Source: an uncultured Solobacterium sp.
GTDB taxonomy: Bacteria > Bacillota_I > Bacilli_A > Erysipelotrichales > Erysipelotrichaceae
Length of the DNA stretch: 52,054 bases
Assembly (NCBI GenBank): GCA_900552125.1
Contig: URYK01000019.1
Coordinates: forward strand, 1-52,054
Direction: 5' to 3'
Positions 47,793 through 52,054 of the stretch are shown in pieces. Both the position numbers and the translations under genes were made by a program. Within the stretch, counting starts at the first letter, position 1. Every line of letters begins with the position of its first letter. The notes beneath the pieces are model-generated. The model saw only the letters and a list, made by a program, of their open reading frames with translations, searched no databases and had not been told where the DNA came from.

Positions 47793-48668
47793 CTACATTT
47801 CTTCCTCATAAGTAAAACCTAATCCCTGAACTTCCTTTGCCTCCATTACTACTACAAATGCTTCTGGATCGATATGGGATACTAAATGTTCTAATTTAGG
47901 TAATTGTTTTTTTACTACGACCGCCATAATCACTGGTCTTTTCTGAGAAGAGTAACCTCCTGTTGCCTCTAGGATGGTTGTACCTCTTTCTAACACTTCA
48001 TGGATATGTTCCATAATTTCTTCATACTTATTTGAAATAATCATGACATTTCTAGCATCATGTCCACCAAGCATCATTGTCTTATTAATCATCATACTGC
48101 TTACCCAAACAGATAATATACCCGTAAGTGCAGCTTGTAATCCATACACAACTGCACCTAATAAAACAGTTAAAGCATCCGTAATTAAAACTAAGGTAGG
48201 TAGTGGTATATGTGTAAATTTATTTATGATAAGCGGAGGTATATCCATTCCACCAGTACTGGCCCCTGTACGAAATACACAGCCTATCCCTATTCCCATT
48301 AATGCTCCGCCATATATGGTTGCTAGGTATTTATCCATAATAAAAGTCTCTGGTGATATTAATGTATTTTCAATGAAGGTCATCAAAGATAACATCACTG
48401 GATAACATATGGTACAAAATATCGTTTTTGTCGCAAATTTCTTTCCTAAAATTGGTGCTCCTACTAAGAATAACACGACAGTCATTACATTAATAAACAT
48501 TTCCGGATTAACATGAATGATTGGTTCCAATGCAACTGCAACTCCCGCAAGTCCTCCTGTTAACACATCATTAGGAAGAATAAACCATGCAACACCCATT
48601 GCAAGTGTAATGTTACCCGCAAGCATCCATAAGATATCATAAAGTAATTCTTTATTTGTTAGTTTCAA
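47793..48668 (-). CDS. YitT family membrane protein (DUF161/DUF2179)
   Basis: The 291-residue protein has five or six membrane helices in the first ~190 residues, with the family's glycine-rich GLAGVAVALEP and FRTGASTGGMDI, then a cytoplasmic DUF2179 domain (about 215-291, RGTTILEATGGYSSQKRPVI). The substrate of YitT proteins is not well established. The start at 48668 follows AAGGGA. The downstream hisK-like gene is cotranscribed. Confidence 0.88.
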   Translation of the reverse strand: MKLTNKELLYDILWMLAGNITLAMGVAWFILPNDVLTGGLAGVAVALEPIIHVNPEMFINVMTVVLFLVGAPILGKKFATKTIFCTICYPVMLSLMTFIENTLISPETFIMDKYLATIYGGALMGIGIGCVFRTGASTGGMDIPPLIINKFTHIPLPTLVLITDALTVLLGAVVYGLQAALTGILSVWVSSMMINKTMMLGGHDARNVMIISNKYEEIMEHIHEVLERGTTILEATGGYSSQKRPVIMAVVVKKQLPKLEHLVSHIDPEAFVVVMEAKEVQGLGFTYEEEM

Positions 48669-48824
48669 TATATCCCTTCTCTCAATTCACATTATACCAT
48701 TTTTCTTATATTTTATATTTTATTTAATGTAAATTATCTATAAATTCATTGCTAGACTTGATTTTCTTTACACTTTCGTGTTAAATAAATTTGTAAGTCA
48801 TAAGGTGTTTATTCATTTAACGCC

Positions 48825-48859
48825 CTCCTTTTGAATAAAAATTCAAAAGGAGTTTTTTT
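48825..48859 (+). terminator. orphan plus-strand terminator
   Basis: CTCCTTTTGAAT pairs perfectly with ATTCAAAAGGAG (12 bp), followed by seven Ts. No plus-strand gene precedes it. A -35/-10-like pair (TTGATT near 48760, TAAATA near 48784) could start a ~70-nt RNA. Confidence 0.6.
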
Positions 48860-48928
48860 ATTTATCAAGTAATTCCCTTCTCATGTAAAAAAGGAATCAT
48901 CCCTAAAGATGAAACCTATTGTATAAAG

Positions 48929-49312
48929 TTAAAAGGAAAAGAATTCTTTAAGAAGTGATCTTGGCTGTACTTCTGGAATACAGACTGATTCTGTCTTCAA
49001 AGCACCACTAATCACATCACCCTTTCCATCACCCTCTGTTATATATAATGTATTATTTTTCCATTCTACTTTAAGATTATCTTTATAAGCAAAGCGCTCT
49101 TTATTATGTAATACCATCAATATGTACGATTCTTTATGAACTCCGCTAACTAACTCCTGATAAATTGATTGAATTTCTTGTTTCAAAGGATATGTCTCTT
49201 CTGTTTTTTTATCAAAGTTAATTTGATATTCTATTTCTGCTTTAGCTGTTGTCTGAATCATGGACAAAGATATGAAAAACCATAGCACCCCTATAATGTA
49301 ATATCGTTTCAT
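48929..49312 (-). CDS. small secreted protein of unknown function
   Basis: The 127-residue protein has a signal peptide (MKRYYIIGVLWFFISLSMIQ, then TTAKA with likely cleavage before EIEYQ). The mature part of ~100 residues has no recognisable domain: EIQSIYQELVSGVHKESYIL, later YITEGDGKGDVISGALKTES. It looks like an anti-sigma or sporulation-type exported factor, but I cannot assign it. I chose the ATG at 49312 because GAGG lies eight bases upstream; a GTG three codons earlier overlaps it. Monocistronic and divergent from an FAD enzyme. Confidence 0.6.
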   Translation of the reverse strand: MKRYYIIGVLWFFISLSMIQTTAKAEIEYQINFDKKTEETYPLKQEIQSIYQELVSGVHKESYILMVLHNKERFAYKDNLKVEWKNNTLYITEGDGKGDVISGALKTESVCIPEVQPRSLLKEFFSF

Positions 49313-49496
49313 TATTCTCACCTCATAACCAAAGTATGGTCAATTCATCGTATTTTATTCACATAGAATAAAGGTGTGATAACGTTTTCATAAAATTTTC
49401 ATAATTTATACTAGATTTTTTTTATTTCTGTGATAAAATACCATAGGAAATTCAAGATTTCCCTTAAAGTTATGTATATAACAATGGAGGTAACTT

Positions 49497-50867
49497 ATGG
49501 ATTTTGATTTACTGATTGTTGGGGCTGGCCCTGGTGGAATCTTTTCTGCCTATGAAGCTATGAAATTAAACCCAAGCTTAAAAATTGCATTGTTTGAGTC
49601 AGGAAACCCTTTGGATAAAAGAAAATGTCCAATTGATGGCGTTAAGATTAAATCATGTATCAACTGTAAGACTTGTGGAATCATGAATGGATTTGGTGGT
49701 GCAGGTGCATTCTCTGATGGTAAATACAATATCACAAACCAGTTCGGTGGTACTTTATACGAACACATTGGTAAAAAAGAAGCTATTGATTTAATGAATT
49801 ATGTAGATAAAATCAATGTGGAAAACGGTGGAGAAAACACTAAACTATACACAAATGAGAATACACACTTAAAGAAAATTTGTATGCAGAATGACTTGCA
49901 CTTATTAGAAGCAAGTGTACGTCATCTAGGTACAGATATTAATTATGTTGTATTAGAAAATCTATATAATCAATTAAAAGATAAAATAGAAATTCATTTC
50001 CATACACATATTGATGCTGTTGAAAAACTAGAGAATGGATATCGTTTAGTTAGTGGTGATAAAAGCTTTACTGGTGAGAAATGTATTATTTCTACTGGAC
50101 GAAGCGGAAGTAAATGGATGGGAAATATCTGTAAAAACTTAGGAATCAACACAAAAAGCAATCGAGTAGATATTGGTGTTCGTGTAGAACTTCCTTATAG
50201 TATATTCTCTACACTTACTGATGAATTATATGAAAGTAAGATTGTTTATCGTACAACTAAATTCCAGGATAAAGTTCGTACTTTCTGTATGAATCCTCGT
50301 GGGGTAGTTGTTAGTGAAAACACGAATGGCATCGTTACAGTAAATGGTCATAGTTACGAAGATCCAAGTCGCTATACAGAGAATACAAACTTTGCATTAT
50401 TAGTATCAAATCACTTTACTGAACCATTTAAAGATAGCAATGATTATGGTGAAAGCATCGCTCGTTTATCCAACATGCTTGGCGGTGGTGTTATCGTACA
50501 GCGTTTTGGAGACTTGATTCGTGGACAAAGAAGTACAGAATCTCGTATTGCGGAAAGTTTTGTGACTCCAACATTATCCGCAACTCCAGGAGATTTAAGC
50601 CTTGTAATTCCTAAACGTCAGTTAGATGATATCATCGAAATGATTTATGCATTAGATAAGGTAGCTCCAGGTACAGCTAATGATGATACCTTGTTGTATG
50701 GTGTTGAAGTTAAATTCTATAATCTTGAAGTGGAAATCGATGAAAACCTAGAAACTAAACACAAAGGTTTATTTGTCATTGGAGATTGTAGTGGAGTAAC
50801 ACACTCTCTGTCTCATGCAAGCGCTAGTGGTGTTTATGTTGCTAGATATTTATACGGAGATAAGTAA
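49497..50867 (+). CDS. FAD-dependent oxidoreductase (COG2509-like)
   Basis: The 456-residue flavoprotein has the FAD dinucleotide motif LLIVGAGPGGIFSAYEA at the start. A cysteine cluster follows at about residues 43-61 (CPIDGVKIKSCINCKTCGIM), then NGFGGAGAFSDGK and the C-terminal FAD contact LFVIGDCSGVTHSLSHASAS. It resembles uncharacterised dehydrogenases close to the GidA/thiazole-oxidase superfamily; substrate unknown. The cysteines could bind metal or act in redox. The start at 49497 has GGAGG upstream. Own terminator downstream. Confidence 0.8.
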   Translation: MDFDLLIVGAGPGGIFSAYEAMKLNPSLKIALFESGNPLDKRKCPIDGVKIKSCINCKTCGIMNGFGGAGAFSDGKYNITNQFGGTLYEHIGKKEAIDLMNYVDKINVENGGENTKLYTNENTHLKKICMQNDLHLLEASVRHLGTDINYVVLENLYNQLKDKIEIHFHTHIDAVEKLENGYRLVSGDKSFTGEKCIISTGRSGSKWMGNICKNLGINTKSNRVDIGVRVELPYSIFSTLTDELYESKIVYRTTKFQDKVRTFCMNPRGVVVSENTNGIVTVNGHSYEDPSRYTENTNFALLVSNHFTEPFKDSNDYGESIARLSNMLGGGVIVQRFGDLIRGQRSTESRIAESFVTPTLSATPGDLSLVIPKRQLDDIIEMIYALDKVAPGTANDDTLLYGVEVKFYNLEVEIDENLETKHKGLFVIGDCSGVTHSLSHASASGVYVARYLYGDK

Positions 50868-50887
50868 ACTCTAATTATAATTAAATA

Positions 50888-50936
50888 AAGGACTGCAATT
50901 CAAAAAATTATTTTCTTTGAATTACAGTCTTTTTTC
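50888..50936 (+). terminator. terminator of the FAD oxidoreductase gene
   Basis: AAAGGACTG.AATTCAAA pairs with TTTGAATT.CAGTCTTTTTT. Confidence 0.8.
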
Positions 50937-51003
50937 TTCTACATTAATCATTAATTAATGAAAATGCTATTTCGAAATAAAAAAAAGAAAAAGGAGGATA
51001 TTC

Positions 51004-51447
51004 ATGAAAATCATAGAAGTAAAAGATAAAACACCTTTACTAATTAAACAACTAACTAATGTATGGGAATCATCTGTAAAAGCTACACATCTCTTTCTAT
51101 CAGATAATGAAATAGAAAACATTAAACAATATGTTCCTCAAGCATTTGAAAGTGTTGCTCATTTATTTATTATGGAAAATGATAATAATATACCTATTGC
51201 CTTTATGGGAGTAGAAGATGGAAAACTTGAAATGTTATTTATTAAAGCTGAAGAAAGAGGAAAAGGACTAGGGAAACAGCTACTTCAATACGGAATTGAA
51301 AACTATGATGTGAAAGAACTAACAGTTAATGAACAAAATCCACAGGCAAAAGAATTTTATAAACATATGGGATTTAATGTTTATCGTAGATCTGAATTAG
51401 ATGAACAAGGAAATCCTTATCCGATTTTATATATGAAATTAAAATAA
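51004..51447 (+). CDS. GNAT family N-acetyltransferase
   Basis: The 147-residue protein has a GNAT core: VEDGKLEMLFIKAEERGKGL (start of motif A), KQLLQYGIENYDVKEL and EQNPQAKEFYKHMGFNVYRR. The N-terminal IKQLTNVWESSVKATHLFLS resembles YjaB/PhnO-like acetyltransferases. The substrate is unknown. The ATG at 51004 has AAGGAGGAT upstream. It follows the oxidoreductase terminator and is probably expressed on its own. Confidence 0.85.
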   Translation: MKIIEVKDKTPLLIKQLTNVWESSVKATHLFLSDNEIENIKQYVPQAFESVAHLFIMENDNNIPIAFMGVEDGKLEMLFIKAEERGKGLGKQLLQYGIENYDVKELTVNEQNPQAKEFYKHMGFNVYRRSELDEQGNPYPILYMKLK

Positions 51448-51565
51448 ACATATAAAAATTCACTGTTGCAAGCAATGTTTTTTTCTTTCATCATCCTCGA
51501 ACCTTCTAATTTAAACAAACTCTCAAACTCAACCATAAATACAGACATCTATATATTTTTACCGT

Positions 51566-51574
51566 TTATCCACA
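51566..51574 (+). promoter_or_regulatory. isolated DnaA box
   Basis: TTATCCACA is a perfect consensus DnaA box in the 269-bp gap between two genes; a near-match (TTATCCAAT) lies close behind at about 51588. With no cluster it is probably not an origin. Confidence 0.3.
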
Positions 51575-51651
51575 AATAACATTTCTTTATCCAATATCTG
51601 TTATTCGATAAAGCAATACTTTTCACTTTACTCTATTTTGACTCTCTCATA

Positions 51652-51697
51652 ACAAAAAACAGACTGTAAATCTAAACATAATTCAGATTACAGTCTT
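51652..51697 (-). terminator. terminator of the DHDPS-family gene
   Basis: AGACTGTAAATCT pairs with AGATTACAGTCT (one bulge); on the minus strand it is followed by GTTTTTTG. Confidence 0.75.
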
Positions 51698-51716
51698 TTC
51701 TTTAAATTCTGTTTTA

Positions 51717-52054
51717 TTAGTACAACTTATAATATTTCAACATTTCTTTTATTTTTTCATCCGCTTCTCCATTTAATTCCTGAACAGGTCTTCTTGCAGG
51801 ACCTATTTCAGCAATCCCTGCTAGTTCAGTAGCTCTTTTCATAACACTTGGAACTGTACCAAGTTTTAATACACCTCTAAGTACATCAATATCTTTTTGT
51901 AATTGTTCTGCTTTTTCTGTTTTTCCTTCTCGTAAGGCTTTATCTAACCCTACCAGAGTGTCAACTATTACATTGCTTGTTCCTGCCACTGCTCCTGTTG
52001 CACCTAATGAATACGCATATGAAATTTTTGAATCAGATCCTACTAGTAAACTAA
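51717..52054 (-). CDS. dihydrodipicolinate synthase family protein (C-terminal part, cut by window edge)
   Basis: The frame runs off the high-coordinate end. The visible ~110 residues include LVGSDSKISYAYSLGATGAV and AGTSNVIVDTLVGLDKAL, which match the last barrel strands of DapA/NanA-type class I aldolases, then EIGPARRPVQEL and a C-terminal helix. The internal GTG at 51989 is not the start. Lysine synthesis, sialic acid lysis or another pyruvate aldolase are all possible because the catalytic lysine lies outside the window. Confidence 0.75.
   Translation of the reverse strand, partial: SLLVGSDSKISYAYSLGATGAVAGTSNVIVDTLVGLDKALREGKTEKAEQLQKDIDVLRGVLKLGTVPSVMKRATELAGIAEIGPARRPVQELNGEADEKIKEMLKYYKLY

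Overview
The window is AT-rich (roughly one third G+C by eye) and has Firmicute-type GGAGG ribosome sites, TTG/GTG alternative starts and U-tailed hairpin terminators. Gene content fits a gut member of the Erysipelotrichia or a related low-GC Firmicute: an rsmG-noc-parA-parB operon, DUF1846, LicT/PTS and GH112 sugar operons, and paired LytTR regulators. That taxonomic placement is inference. Most genes lie on the minus strand. This suggests one replichore, with the origin beyond the high-coordinate end; no oriC is seen here.

Layout. 1-165: right end of a hairpin-rich, possibly structured RNA. 0.3-2.1 kb: DUF5662 protein, deoC, an orphan NrdI-like flavodoxin. 2.2-5.4 kb: rsmG-noc-parA-parB (chromosome segregation and nucleoid occlusion). 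5.6-10 kb: an intact MATE transporter, a non-coding ~0.7 kb block that folds into many helices and has its own promoter (best candidate for something undescribed in this genome), a LytTR regulator with a degenerate receiver, and a MATE pseudogene behind a structured leader. 10.1-15.1 kb: murA, DUF1846, a LytTR/DUF3021 pair, a Spx/ArsC-like reductase and a MntR-like regulator. 15.2-22.5 kb: mnmE-tatD, a LuxR-type regulator, a polysaccharide deacetylase, a degenerate metallopeptidase-like protein, and glmU-prs-DUF1622. 22.6-27.1 kb: a Cof-type HAD phosphatase, a 4-hydroxybutyrate-dehydrogenase-like enzyme, a decayed Rpn-type gene, and a VanRS-like two-component system. 27.2-30.9 kb: 3D-domain lipoprotein, then rnmV-DUF2812-rsmA-ispE, a set also found near the origin in Bacillus. 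31.3-32.4 kb: GNAT and orphan Imm5-like genes.

32.5-46.3 kb is the carbohydrate section. A licT-bglP-bglA operon is controlled by a textbook RAT antiterminator/terminator and a cre-like site. A divergent AraC regulator faces an ABC importer operon (binding protein, two permeases, an overlooked 57-residue membrane protein, MsmK-type ATPase) that ends in a GH112 galacto-N-biose/lacto-N-biose phosphorylase. This suggests uptake and phosphorolysis of mucin or milk-glycan disaccharides. An ABC-F ATPase follows.

46.3-52.05 kb: a decayed gene, a PHP histidinol-phosphatase, a YitT transporter, a small secreted protein, an FAD oxidoreductase, a GNAT, and the C-terminal part of a dihydrodipicolinate-synthase-family protein cut by the window edge. 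No tRNA, rRNA, CRISPR array or intact insertion sequence was recognised.
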